64,000 nucleotides of DNA. It comes from Candidatus Marithrix sp. Canyon 246. Lineage in GTDB: Bacteria > Pseudomonadota > Gammaproteobacteria > Beggiatoales > Beggiatoaceae. The stretch is from NCBI RefSeq assembly GCF_001723685.1, contig NZ_MCBX01000002.1:1-64000 (forward strand), in the 5' to 3' direction. Within the stretch, counting starts at the first letter, position 1. Each line of letters starts with the position of its first letter. The notes beneath the pieces are model-generated. The model saw only the letters and a program-made list of their open reading frames with translations. It was not told the DNA's origin and did no database searches. Both the position numbers and the translations under genes were made by a program. Shown here in pieces: positions 8,061-15,615 of this stretch.

Positions 8061-9845
8061 TTATAGCCTGGACACCCGGAAGCCCACGCTGTAGTTGCGG
8101 GTCGCCGGCTCGGTCCTGTCGCGGGAAGCCGAGCGCACGTACCACCCGTAGTTGTTCCACGAGCCGCCGCGAAGGGACAAACGGTTTGCATTTATAACGC
8201 ATTGTTTTTCTTTACCTTTATATTTACCTTCATATAATGAGCAAGTCCACTCCCATACATTTCCTGAAGTATCATATAAACCAAATTGATTAGCTTTATA
8301 ATTTCCCACTGGAGAAGTTTTACCAAAGTTCCAACCATAATTTGCTTTACTTTTATCAATCTCATTTCCCCACCAATACTTAGTTTCCGTACCAGCTCTA
8401 GCTGCATATTCCCATTCAGCCTCTGTAGGAAGACGATATTTTTTACCTGTTTGATTACTAAGCCATTTAGCATAAGCTGTAGCATCATTCCAAGAAACAT
8501 GAATCACCGGACGATTACCACGCCCCCAGCCACTATCACTAGGCTTTTTTCTACCAGTAGCATCAGCAAACTTATCATATTCAGCAAAAGTCACCTCATA
8601 CATCCCCATAGCAAACTTCCCAACCGAAACCCTATGCACTGGCTTTTCATCACTATCGCCACCACCTTGAATATCACCCATTCTAAAAGAACCAGCCCGA
8701 ATTCTAACCATTTTTGGACCCAAACCGCCACTTCTTAAACTATCTTGAAAGACTTTGCTTTTTCTTTGTATTTTTATACGAGCTAATTCAACTTTTTCTC
8801 TTTTAACATCAGCTAAATCCGCCAAAACAGCTTCTTTCTGCCTTCTGATACGAGCCAATTCAACTTTTTCTCTTTTAGCATCAGCTAAATCCGCCAAAGC
8901 AGCTTCTTTTTGCCTTCTGATACGAGCCAATTCAGCTTTTTCTCTTTTGACACTATCTAATTCAGCAACATTAATAACAGCTGGTCTGGATTTATTTTTG
9001 ACTTTAAACACAAAATCACCGCGCGATAACTTAAAATCCTTAATTTTTCCATACTGTGGAGTTTGATCAGTATGCTTTGGCACCTCATTCCAAAGATAAA
9101 GCCCCAACTCCATACCAGTAATATAACCATCATTATTACTATCACCATCCCCATAAGCTAAAGCATGAACAAAAGCCGGAGTAAAAGTACTTTTAGCAGG
9201 CACCTCCTCCTTAGCACTACCAGCAGTAATAAATTGACGTACAGGTTTAGCCATTGCTCCACTAATTTGCTTGGGTATAGGAATATTTTTACTCTTAAAA
9301 ACCGTACCAGAAAAACAACTATCAAACAAAAACAAAGCATGTTTAGACTCAATATTCCGCGCCCAAGTAACCACTTGATTCATAGCAACAGCCTTTCTGA
9401 AAAAACCCTTATCATCAGAATGAGGATTAGGCGCATCAACAGGAACAATATAACCCTTGTCACCACGACTATGCCCATGCCCAGAATAGAAAAACAATAA
9501 CCTATTATTTTTATCATAACCATACTTATTAATAAAATTATCAAAAGTTAATTTTAAATCACGAGAATTAAGATCAGATTTCCTATCAACAACAAAGCCT
9601 TGATCTTTAAGAACCGCCTCCACCTTATCCAGCTCACGAGGGATACTATTTAAATCAGCCCAACCAGCGGTATAATCACTCTGTCCAATAACCAAAGCAT
9701 AACTACCACTATAAGACAAAACTGTAGAACCATTAGTATCAGAAATATTAACCACACTAACACCCTTATCATATAACCTTGTATTAACAGTGGAATTATC
9801 ACAACTGACAAGTAACAACATTAAAAAAAGACTAAATATTTTCAT
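8061..9845 (-). CDS. lipoprotein metacaspase fused to FGE-sulfatase domain, DGR target
   Basis: A 594-residue predicted lipoprotein (lipobox LLVSC, Cys15). Residues ~45-270 are a caspase-like peptidase C14 domain with the catalytic dyad His123 (YSGHGH) and Cys177 (DSCFSG). Residues ~295-360 are a charged coiled-coil with three near-identical repeats of about 26 residues (ELARIRRQKEA). Residues ~370-594 form an FGE-sulfatase / C-type-lectin-like domain (RAGSFRMG, LPTEAEWEYAARAG, GLYDTSGNVWEW, GFRV). In this family the FGE-type domain usually serves as a ligand-binding fold rather than as the sulfatase-activating enzyme. Its last ~36 codons have the hallmarks of a DGR variable region (separate entry). 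The lipid anchor and display fold suggest a surface or periplasmic receptor coupled to a protease. It stands alone between direct repeats, divergent from its right neighbour, with a terminator downstream. Confidence 0.9.
   Translation of the reverse strand: MKIFSLFLMLLLVSCDNSTVNTRLYDKGVSVVNISDTNGSTVLSYSGSYALVIGQSDYTAGWADLNSIPRELDKVEAVLKDQGFVVDRKSDLNSRDLKLTFDNFINKYGYDKNNRLLFFYSGHGHSRGDKGYIVPVDAPNPHSDDKGFFRKAVAMNQVVTWARNIESKHALFLFDSCFSGTVFKSKNIPIPKQISGAMAKPVRQFITAGSAKEEVPAKSTFTPAFVHALAYGDGDSNNDGYITGMELGLYLWNEVPKHTDQTPQYGKIKDFKLSRGDFVFKVKNKSRPAVINVAELDSVKREKAELARIRRQKEAALADLADAKREKVELARIRRQKEAVLADLADVKREKVELARIKIQRKSKVFQDSLRSGGLGPKMVRIRAGSFRMGDIQGGGDSDEKPVHRVSVGKFAMGMYEVTFAEYDKFADATGRKKPSDSGWGRGNRPVIHVSWNDATAYAKWLSNQTGKKYRLPTEAEWEYAARAGTETKYWWGNEIDKSKANYGWNFGKTSPVGNYKANQFGLYDTSGNVWEWTCSLYEGKYKGKEKQCVINANRLSLRGGSWNNYGWYVRSASRDRTEPATRNYSVGFRVSRL
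8067..8177 (-). other. putative DGR variable region (VR) at the 3' end of the FGE domain
   Basis: A sharply bounded GC-rich block: 76 of 110 bases at 8068-8177 are G or C by my count, while the rest of the gene is AT-rich. Read on the coding strand, it contains AAC AAC TAC, TAC, TCC, GAC, ACC, ACC and AAC TAC AGC at the positions where known DGR templates have AAC runs. All differences from AAC are at adenines in the first two codon positions, and the third base is always C. The encoded pattern (GGSWNN, VRSA-R-R-EPA-RN, VGFRV) matches the conserved scaffold of DGR-diversified FGE/CLec proteins. Neither a reverse transcriptase nor a template repeat is in the window, so they would have to be elsewhere. 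Confidence 0.75.
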
Positions 9846-9934
9846 ACATGAAACTCCTTTAATTTGGAAGTTCTAATTATAGATTGTTAGTTAGAAAATA
9901 GCAAATTATGTTATAATTATGGGTTTAGTAAAAA

Positions 9935-10002
9935 TGAAACTGGAAGATTGATTGTGAAGCGGTAACTAAGCAAAGCTGTCAGGTTTTAAAAACCTGTCAG
10001 GT
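9935..10002 (+). repeat. macroglobulin 3' tail plus palindrome, copy 3
   Basis: Third copy of the block at 6955-7025; the left palindrome arm is changed so that both arms read CTGTCAGGT. With copy 2 it brackets the metacaspase gene. A TATGTTATAAT extended -10 motif lies just upstream at 9907-9917, resembling the one before radA. Confidence 0.8.
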
Positions 10003-10042
10003 AATTAAATTCAGGAGTTCAAAGCGAAGCTTTGCATATAAA

Positions 10043-10276
10043 ATGACACTAAAAACACAATTTGTATTTGAACATACAGTAGCACATCATTTAGAAGAGT
10101 TATCAACTATAGAAAATAAGTCAATGAATGCTTTAATACAAGAGATGATAGAAGAACGTTATAAAAAGCTAAAAAAACAAAAAAGACTTGAGAATTTTTA
10201 TGGTGGTATAGGATTATGTACTGGCTTAATCGGAGAAACTTCTATTCAGAAAATTAAGGCAAATAAAAGTGTATAA
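10043..10276 (+). CDS. antitoxin-like small protein, partner of a PIN remnant
   Basis: A 77-residue protein with a basic/acidic helical character (HLEELSTIENKSMNALIQEM and a KKLKKQKRLE stretch), of the ribbon-helix-helix antitoxin kind. The upstream 30 bases contain CAGGAG and the palindrome CAAAGCGAAGCTTTG, part of a small dispersed repeat also seen near 39450 and 41810. The next gene starts by overlapping its stop and is the N-terminus of a PIN toxin that has been deleted. The function is inferred from the context. Confidence 0.55.
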   Translation: MTLKTQFVFEHTVAHHLEELSTIENKSMNALIQEMIEERYKKLKKQKRLENFYGGIGLCTGLIGETSIQKIKANKSV

Positions 10277-10390
10277 AAAAATTTTTTTAGATGCCAATGT
10301 GACTTAATCGTCTCAAATGATGAAAACTTTGTATCAAAAAGCATAAAATTAATTTCTTCATCTGATTTTTGTAATGAATTTGGTTTATAA
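10269..10390 (+). pseudogene. PIN-domain toxin remnant, middle deleted
   Basis: A GTG overlapping the antitoxin stop begins VYKKIFLDANV, the typical first strand and catalytic aspartate of a PIN toxin. After two codons the frame stops. In another frame the C-terminus follows at once (LIVSNDENFVSKSIKLISSS, ending DFCNEFGL), including the last catalytic SND motif. About 90-100 residues of the middle are gone. This is the same type of damage as at 7302-7680, with both ends kept and the core lost. Confidence 0.7.
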
Positions 10391-10401
10391 AACCAACAAA
10401 T

Positions 10402-10430
10402 ATCCCTGCTTATATGCAATCCCTGTAGTT
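10402..10430 (+). repeat. ATCCCTGCTTATATGCAATC repeat, single arm
   Basis: One arm of the dispersed hairpin element described at 7810-7895. It lies 11 bases after the PIN remnant. Confidence 0.7.
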
Positions 10431-10512
10431 ATCTTGATAAATAACAACAAACTATTAGTTGTACTATGTTATAATAACTAATATTATGTACCCCCGATTA
10501 GTGTAAATTTTA

Positions 10513-10681
10513 TTGCCCCTGAAAGGGGCTGACATACCAGCCTAGGGCAACGCCCTAGGATTCATAGGTTTAGAGTTGTAGCCCTCTTAGGGCGATATAT
10601 AAGCAATTCTGATCAATTTAAAAGATATTTTGATCATAGGGCATTGCCCTAGGCTGATATGTAAGCCCCTTTCAGGAGCAA
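10513..10681. repeat. 169-bp palindromic element (MITE-like)
   Basis: The ends are imperfect inverted repeats of about 44 bases: left TTGCCCCTGAAAGGGGCTGA then the CCTAGGGCAACGCCCTAGG core, right the inverse ending CCCCTTTCAGGAGCAA. Each arm itself contains a smaller hairpin (CCCTGAAAGGGG, CCTAGGGCAACGCCCTAGG), so the element could fold into a branched structure. No coding potential is seen. A related, shorter palindrome lies at 25003-25056. Together with the preceding repeat arm this fills the gene-free stretch 10391-10748. Confidence 0.75.
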
Positions 10682-10714
10682 CACAAATCATAATTAATAA
10701 TAACTTTCAAGCTT

Positions 10715-10742
10715 TTGAGTTAAAGCAAAATTATGTTATAAT
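10715..10742 (+). promoter_or_regulatory. radA promoter placing the start point at the ATG
   Basis: TTGAGT, a 16-base spacer and TATAAT with an extended TG (TATGTTATAAT). The -10 box ends 6 bases before the radA ATG, so transcription would begin at or next to the A of the start codon. No Shine-Dalgarno is present. A leaderless transcript is the simplest reading. Confidence 0.55.
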
Positions 10743-10748
10743 AACCAG

Positions 10749-12152
10749 ATGGCACGAAAACAAAAAACAGTTTATACTTGTAAAATATGTGGTGGCAGCA
10801 GTTCTAAATGGGTTGGGCAATGTCCTGATTGCGGTGAATGGAACTGTTTAGAAGAAGCCATCATTGCAGAAGCACCTAGTAATTATCAGGGCAGATCTGT
10901 TAATTATAGCGGGGTTGAAGCTGAAGTTTGTTTATTAGATGCTGTTGAAGCTGTTGAACAAGTTCGTACTTCTACTGGTATTAATGAACTTGATAGAGTT
11001 TTAGGTGGTGGTTTAGTTGGCGGTTCTGTTATTTTAATTGGTGGTGATCCCGGAATAGGTAAATCTACCCTGTTATTACAAGCATTAGCCACTTTAAGTC
11101 TTTCTTCTCCCACTCAACCATTATACGTTACCGGAGAAGAATCTCCCCAACAAGTTAGTCTTCGCGCTCAACGTTTAGGTTTAGATGTTCATAAGATTAA
11201 AGTACTTACAGAAACTCAAGTTGAGAAAATAATTACTAATGCTCAACAGCAAAAACCTAGCGTTATGGTCGTGGATTCGATTCAGACTATACATACCGAA
11301 ATTTCACAGTCAGCTCAGGGTTCAGTTTCACAAATACGAGAAAGTGCAGCACAATTAGTGCGATATGCAAAACAAACCAATGTCTCAATATTTTTAGTCG
11401 GACATGTCACCAAAGAAGGCTCCTTAGCTGGACCACGTGTTTTAGAGCATATGGTTGATACTGTTCTATATTTTGAAGGTGATAGCGGTAATCGTTATAG
11501 AGTCATAAGAGCGATTAAAAATCGTTTTGGAGCTGTCAATGAAATAGGTGTATTTGCAATGACGGAAAAGGGCTTAGAAGAAGTAAGTAATCCGTCTGCT
11601 ATATTCTTATCACGAGATGAAGTCGAAGTTCCGGGTAGTATAATCATGGTATCTCATGAGGGAACACGCCCATTATTAATAGAAGTACAGGCTTTAGCTG
11701 ATAATTCACATAGCCCAAATCCTCGTAGAGTAGCTTTAGGTTTAGATCCTACTCGTTTAAATGTATTATTGGCAGTTTTACACCGACATGGTGGGGTAGC
11801 TACTTATGACATGGATGTTTTTATCAATGTTGTCGGTGGAGTACGAATCAGTGAAACTGGGGTTGATTTAGCTCTGTTAATTGCCACTTTTTCTAGTTTA
11901 CGTAATAGCGTAATTTCTAGGGATGTAGTAATATTTGGTGAAGTCGGTTTAGCTGGAGAGATTAGGCAAGTACCTCATGGAATAGAACGTTTGCGTGAAG
12001 CAGCTAAACATGGCTTTAAAAAAGCTATTGTACCAAAAGGTAATGCTCCCACAGAAGCTATACCTAATCTTGAAATTGTGCCAGTTGTAAAATTAGTAGA
12101 TGCTTTAAATAGCATTTCAACATCAGTTGTTTCAGAAAAAGAAGAGGATTAA
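10749..12152 (+). CDS. radA: DNA repair protein RadA (Sms)
   Basis: A 467-residue RadA, the branch-migration helicase that acts in recombinational repair with RecA. An N-terminal four-cysteine zinc finger is visible (CKICGGSSSKWVGQCPDC). Next come the Walker A motif (GGDPGIGKST, residues ~97-106), Walker B (VMVVDSIQT), the RadA-specific KNRFG motif (IKNRFGAVNE) and a Lon-protease-like C-terminal domain (VGGVRISETGVDLALL). The length is normal. The start is supported by the zinc finger directly after it. It is followed after 5 bases by a CopD-like gene and then epmA, all on the same strand, so these three probably form one transcript from the promoter just upstream. Confidence 0.97.
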   Translation: MARKQKTVYTCKICGGSSSKWVGQCPDCGEWNCLEEAIIAEAPSNYQGRSVNYSGVEAEVCLLDAVEAVEQVRTSTGINELDRVLGGGLVGGSVILIGGDPGIGKSTLLLQALATLSLSSPTQPLYVTGEESPQQVSLRAQRLGLDVHKIKVLTETQVEKIITNAQQQKPSVMVVDSIQTIHTEISQSAQGSVSQIRESAAQLVRYAKQTNVSIFLVGHVTKEGSLAGPRVLEHMVDTVLYFEGDSGNRYRVIRAIKNRFGAVNEIGVFAMTEKGLEEVSNPSAIFLSRDEVEVPGSIIMVSHEGTRPLLIEVQALADNSHSPNPRRVALGLDPTRLNVLLAVLHRHGGVATYDMDVFINVVGGVRISETGVDLALLIATFSSLRNSVISRDVVIFGEVGLAGEIRQVPHGIERLREAAKHGFKKAIVPKGNAPTEAIPNLEIVPVVKLVDALNSISTSVVSEKEED

Positions 12153-12157
12153 ACAAA

Positions 12158-12643
12158 ATGGTAGATTTACCAGTATTATTAGAAATAAAATCTCAGTTAG
12201 CAATTGCAAAGACTTTGCATGTATTATCATTTGTCATTTGGGTTGGTGGGATGTTTTTTGCCCATAATGCTTTACGCCCTATTGCGACAATATTATTAAA
12301 ACCAAATCAGCGTTTACCTTTAATGTCACAAGTCTTAAACCGCTTTACTGCATGGGTATGGTTAGCCCTTATATTATTATGGATTAGTGGTGTTTGGTTA
12401 ATTTTATTATATGGCGGTATGGCAAATGTGCAACCATATGTTCATGCTATGATGTTATTAGCAACAATCATGACTGTTGTATTTTTGTATTTAGTTTTTG
12501 GAGCTTTAAGAGGTTTAAAACAATCGCTTGCAAATAAAGATTTGAAATCTGCCGCTAAATTTTTAGCAAAGATTCGTTGGGTTATATTTACTAATTTGTC
12601 TTTAGGCTTATTAACTATAATCATTGTTACTGCTGGTAAGTGA
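12158..12643 (+). CDS. CopD-like four-helix membrane protein
   Basis: A 161-residue integral membrane protein with four predicted helices. The first contains the LHVLSFVIWVGGMFF signature of the CopD/YcnJ-type domain; the histidine and the WVGG motif are typical. The family is associated with copper import or resistance, or with haem-like ligands, but many single-domain members have no assigned role and I would not go beyond CopD-like. It lies 5 bases after radA, and its TGA overlaps the ATG of epmA by one base (TGATG), which suggests translational coupling. Confidence 0.75.
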   Translation: MVDLPVLLEIKSQLAIAKTLHVLSFVIWVGGMFFAHNALRPIATILLKPNQRLPLMSQVLNRFTAWVWLALILLWISGVWLILLYGGMANVQPYVHAMMLLATIMTVVFLYLVFGALRGLKQSLANKDLKSAAKFLAKIRWVIFTNLSLGLLTIIIVTAGK

Positions 12644-13548
12644 TGATACGCCAACGCGCTATATTATATAATAACATACGTATGTTTTTTGCCGAGCGTC
12701 AAGTATTAGAAGTTGAAACTCCAATATTATCTGGTGCTTGTGTGCCAGATGTTAATATTGAACCTATTTATACTGATAAGTATTATTTGCAGACTTCACC
12801 AGAATTAGCTATGAAACGTTTATTAGTAGCTGGTAGTGGTGCAATATTTCAAATAACTAAAGCTTTTCGTGATGGTGAAATTGGGCATTGGCATAATCCT
12901 GAGTTTAGTATTTTAGAATGGTATCGCCCCGGTTTTAAAGCCGCTGATTTAATTAATGAAATAGATGAATTATTGCAACTGTTATTAAAGACACCAGCGG
13001 CAGAACGTATCAGTTATTGTACAATATTTAAACAATATACAGGTTTAGATGCTTTACATTGCCCGATTGCAGATTTAGAACAATACTGTGCCAAACTTGG
13101 CTTTAAGGCTAAAACTGAACGCGATACTTATTTACAATTTATATTTTCTCATCAAATTGAAACCCAATTAAATAAACCGACAGTAATTACAGACTTTCCA
13201 GCCACTCAAGCCGCATTGGCGAGAAAACGCACTGATAATCCAGAACTTGCTGAACGCTTTGAATTTTATGTACAAGGCATTGAATTAGCGAATGGTTTTT
13301 ATGAATTAACCGATCCAATAGAACAGCGTCAACGTTTTGAACAAGACTTAGCGAAGAGACAAAAACTAAATTTAGCAACTCACCCAATAGACGAAGACTT
13401 TTTAGCAGCCTTAGAAGTTGGATTACCAGAATGTTCTGGAGTTGCATTAGGTTTAGATAGATTATTAATGTTAATTATGGGTGTATCTGATATTAAACAA
13501 GTATTATCATTTCCTATAAACCAGACCTGTCAGGTTTCCAAAACCTGA
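12643..13548 (+). CDS. epmA: EF-P (R)-beta-lysine ligase EpmA, altered C-terminus
   Basis: A class II lysyl-tRNA-synthetase paralogue that attaches (R)-beta-lysine to elongation factor P. Class II motifs are visible: VLEVETPILS (motif 1), FRDGEIGHWHNPEFSILEWY (motif 2) and GVALGLDRLLMLIMG (motif 3). I chose the ATG at 12643, which overlaps the upstream stop; a GTG one codon earlier is possible. The protein has 301 residues against about 325 for the family. It normally ends shortly after the VLSFP sequence. Here that point (VLSFPINQ) runs into the ACCTGTCAGGT palindrome, giving a foreign tail TCQVSKT, and the gene end is repeated in tandem downstream. The catalytic core is intact. Confidence 0.93.
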   Translation: MIRQRAILYNNIRMFFAERQVLEVETPILSGACVPDVNIEPIYTDKYYLQTSPELAMKRLLVAGSGAIFQITKAFRDGEIGHWHNPEFSILEWYRPGFKAADLINEIDELLQLLLKTPAAERISYCTIFKQYTGLDALHCPIADLEQYCAKLGFKAKTERDTYLQFIFSHQIETQLNKPTVITDFPATQAALARKRTDNPELAERFEFYVQGIELANGFYELTDPIEQRQRFEQDLAKRQKLNLATHPIDEDFLAALEVGLPECSGVALGLDRLLMLIMGVSDIKQVLSFPINQTCQVSKT

Positions 13549-13738
13549 CAGGTCTTTAGATCTTATCATTTCCTATAAACCAGACCTGTCAGGTTTCCAA
13601 AACCTGACAGGTCTTTAGATCTTATCATTTCCTATAAACCAGACCGTCAGGTTTCCAAAACCTGACAGGTCTTTAGATCTTATCATTTCCTATAAGCCAG
13701 ACCTGTCAGGTTTCCAAAACCTGACAGGTCTTTAGATC
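13504..13738 (+). repeat. four tandem 59-bp units: epmA end plus palindrome
   Basis: Units begin at 13504, 13563, 13622 and 13680 (periods 59, 59, 58). Each has TTATCATTTCCTATAAACCA, which is the end of epmA, followed by an ACCTGTCAGG/CCTGACAGGT palindrome and TCTTTAGATC. The third unit lacks one T; the fourth has one A-to-G change. Units abut without spacers. The array fills the gap to tsaB. Confidence 0.9.
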
Positions 13739-13748
13739 ACTAAAAATC

Positions 13749-14393
13749 ATGAAATTATTAGCAATAGACACTGCCACTGAAGCTTGTTCTTGTGCTTTAT
13801 TTATAGATGGTGAAATACAACAACGTTCTCAAATTGCTCCTCGCCAACATACAAATTTAATTTTGCCAATGGCGGATGAACTGTTAAAAGCAGCAGATTT
13901 AAAAGCAAATCAATTAGATGGCTTAGCCTTTGGAAGGGGACCGGGTAGTTTTACCGGTTTACGTATTGCTGCTGGGGTTATTCAAGGAATAGCCTTTGCA
14001 GCCGATATTCCGGTTGCGCCAATTTCTTGTTTAGCCGCTTTAGCACAAGGAGCTTATATTGAACATGGTCATAAAAATGTACTAGCTGCAATTGATGCTC
14101 GTATGAATGAAGTCTATTTTGGAAGTTATATTGTTGATGCAGAAGGGATTATGCGCAGCCATGAAACTGAAATAGTTTGTAAACCAGAATTAATTAAACC
14201 AAAAGATGGAAACTGGTATGGAGTAGGTAGCGGCTGGGCAACAGAATTAGGCAATATGTTAGAAACATATCAAGCAGACAAATACCCACAAGCGGCTGCT
14301 ATAATTCCATTAGCAGTAGCTGCATTTAAAGAAGGAAATATCGTTAATGCAGAACAGGCATTACCAGTTTATTTACGTAATAAGGTGACTTAA
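13749..14393 (+). CDS. tsaB: tRNA t6A biosynthesis protein TsaB
   Basis: A 214-residue TsaB (YeaZ), an ASKHA-fold protein that forms the TsaBDE complex making N6-threonylcarbamoyladenosine at tRNA position 37. Visible are the N-terminal phosphate motif LLAIDTATEACSCALF, RQHTNLILP and the highly conserved GRGPGSFTGLRIAAG. TsaB lacks the metal site of TsaD, as expected. The length is slightly short of E. coli's 231. It is followed after 2 bases by a sugar kinase gene. It begins 10 bases after the tandem array, so any promoter would have to lie within that array or upstream in the radA operon. Confidence 0.95.
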   Translation: MKLLAIDTATEACSCALFIDGEIQQRSQIAPRQHTNLILPMADELLKAADLKANQLDGLAFGRGPGSFTGLRIAAGVIQGIAFAADIPVAPISCLAALAQGAYIEHGHKNVLAAIDARMNEVYFGSYIVDAEGIMRSHETEIVCKPELIKPKDGNWYGVGSGWATELGNMLETYQADKYPQAAAIIPLAVAAFKEGNIVNAEQALPVYLRNKVT

Positions 14394-14395
14394 AT

Positions 14396-15259
14396 ATGAG
14401 TTATACAATAGTCGGAATTGGTGAATTACTATGGGATATGCTACCATCAGGTAAACAATTAGGTGGTGCGCCAGCTAATTTTGCCTACCATACTAATGGT
14501 ATTCTAGTATCAGCGATTGGTAATGATGAATTAGGCAAAGAAATTTTAACTAAATTAGATTCATTGTCTTTAAATAAAGACTATATTCATATTAATCAAA
14601 ATAAAGCAACCAGCAAAGTATCAGTTGAACTAGATGATGAAGGCAAAGCCAGCTATATAATTCATGAAGATATAGCTTGGGATTTTATCCCAAATACCAG
14701 TAAATTAATGGCACTAGCTAAAACAGCAGATGCTGTTGGTTTTGGCAGTTTAGCGCAACGCTCTACAATGTCTCATAATACAATTCAAGCCTTTATTGAA
14801 GCCACACCAACTGATACATTACGCATTTTTGATATAAATTTACGACAATCATATTACAACAAAGAAATTATAGAATCATCCTTAAAACTAGCCAATATCC
14901 TTAAAATAAACGATGAAGAATTACCAATTGTTGCCAACATGTTAGCTTTAAGCGGCGATGAAAAAACAATTCTTCAAAGTTTAAGCAATCAATATGGATT
15001 AAATTTAATCGCGCTAACCAAAGGAGACAAAGGCAGCATTCTATATACCAAACAACAAAGCTCAATACACAAAGGCTACCCAACAACAATAGAAGACACA
15101 ATAGGAGCAGGAGATTCATTTACAGCGGCGCTAACAATAGGATTACTAAAACAGCATGATCTTGATACAATCAATGATCATGCAAATCGTGTAGCTGCTT
15201 TTATATGTTCCCAAAAAGGAGCAACGGCTAAACTGCCTCCTCAGCTCGACTTTTCCTAA
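14396..15259 (+). CDS. PfkB-family carbohydrate kinase, probable fructokinase
   Basis: A 287-residue ribokinase/PfkB-family kinase that phosphorylates a sugar with ATP. The N-terminal substrate motif (GELLWDMLP, LGGAPANFAYH) and the C-terminal signature with the catalytic aspartate (DTIGAGDSFTAAL) are present. The LGGAPANFA form is characteristic of fructokinases. Directly after it the sequence reads HTNGILVSAIGND, which seems 5-6 residues shorter than relatives that have an ALG-containing turn; this may be a small in-frame deletion and is a guess from memory of the family. It is probably co-transcribed with tsaB. Confidence 0.82.
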   Translation: MSYTIVGIGELLWDMLPSGKQLGGAPANFAYHTNGILVSAIGNDELGKEILTKLDSLSLNKDYIHINQNKATSKVSVELDDEGKASYIIHEDIAWDFIPNTSKLMALAKTADAVGFGSLAQRSTMSHNTIQAFIEATPTDTLRIFDINLRQSYYNKEIIESSLKLANILKINDEELPIVANMLALSGDEKTILQSLSNQYGLNLIALTKGDKGSILYTKQQSSIHKGYPTTIEDTIGAGDSFTAALTIGLLKQHDLDTINDHANRVAAFICSQKGATAKLPPQLDFS

Positions 15260-15268
15260 TCTGTTTTT

Positions 15269-15566
15269 CATCATCGTTCCCAAGTTTCACTTTAATGCCA
15301 TTAACTTAAGGAATAAAATAAAAAAACCAAATTTCATGTTATATCGTAGGCTGGGTTAGCTTATTGAGCGTAGCTCAATAACGTAACCCAGCATTTGTTG
15401 GGCTTTGCTGGGTTACGTTTTTTTACTGCGTAAAAAAATCTAACCCAGCCTACAAATATATCTTTTTCAGGCAAAAGTTTTTGTAAAAAACATTTGCCTG
15501 AAATTGAAAATAAAGTTATAAATACTTAAGTCAATGACAGTTAAGTGAAACTTGGGAACGATGATG
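15269..15566. repeat. 298-bp MITE-like element with terminal inverted repeats
   Basis: The ends are perfect 24-base inverted repeats (CATCATCGTTCCCAAGTTTC then ACTT), with weaker complementarity beyond. Nested inside are a palindrome bounded by GTAGGCTGGGTTAG and CTAACCCAGCCTAC (about 15347-15452) and a hairpin with CAGGCAAA/TTTGCCTG arms (15469-15501). No open reading frame is present. This accounts for the whole gene-free stretch between the sugar kinase and the next gene. The transposase that could move it is not in the window. Confidence 0.75.
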
Positions 15567-15615
15567 TCAAAAAGCTAGTGCATAACATCAATTAGTAAAT
15601 CAGGAGAACAACTAA

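Noticed and set aside
8061-8180. GC-rich block as contamination or a separate insertion
   Set aside because: It is in frame, completes the FGE fold (GGSW to GFRV) and shows the adenine-only pattern of DGR targets, so it belongs to the gene.
8286-9500. Plus-strand open frames opposite the metacaspase gene
   Set aside because: They lie antisense to a clear protein domain architecture and show no protein character; they arise from AT-rich codon use on the other strand.
13504-13738. CRISPR-like array after epmA
   Set aside because: Units abut without unique spacers, contain the epmA gene end and there are no cas genes; it is a plain tandem duplication.
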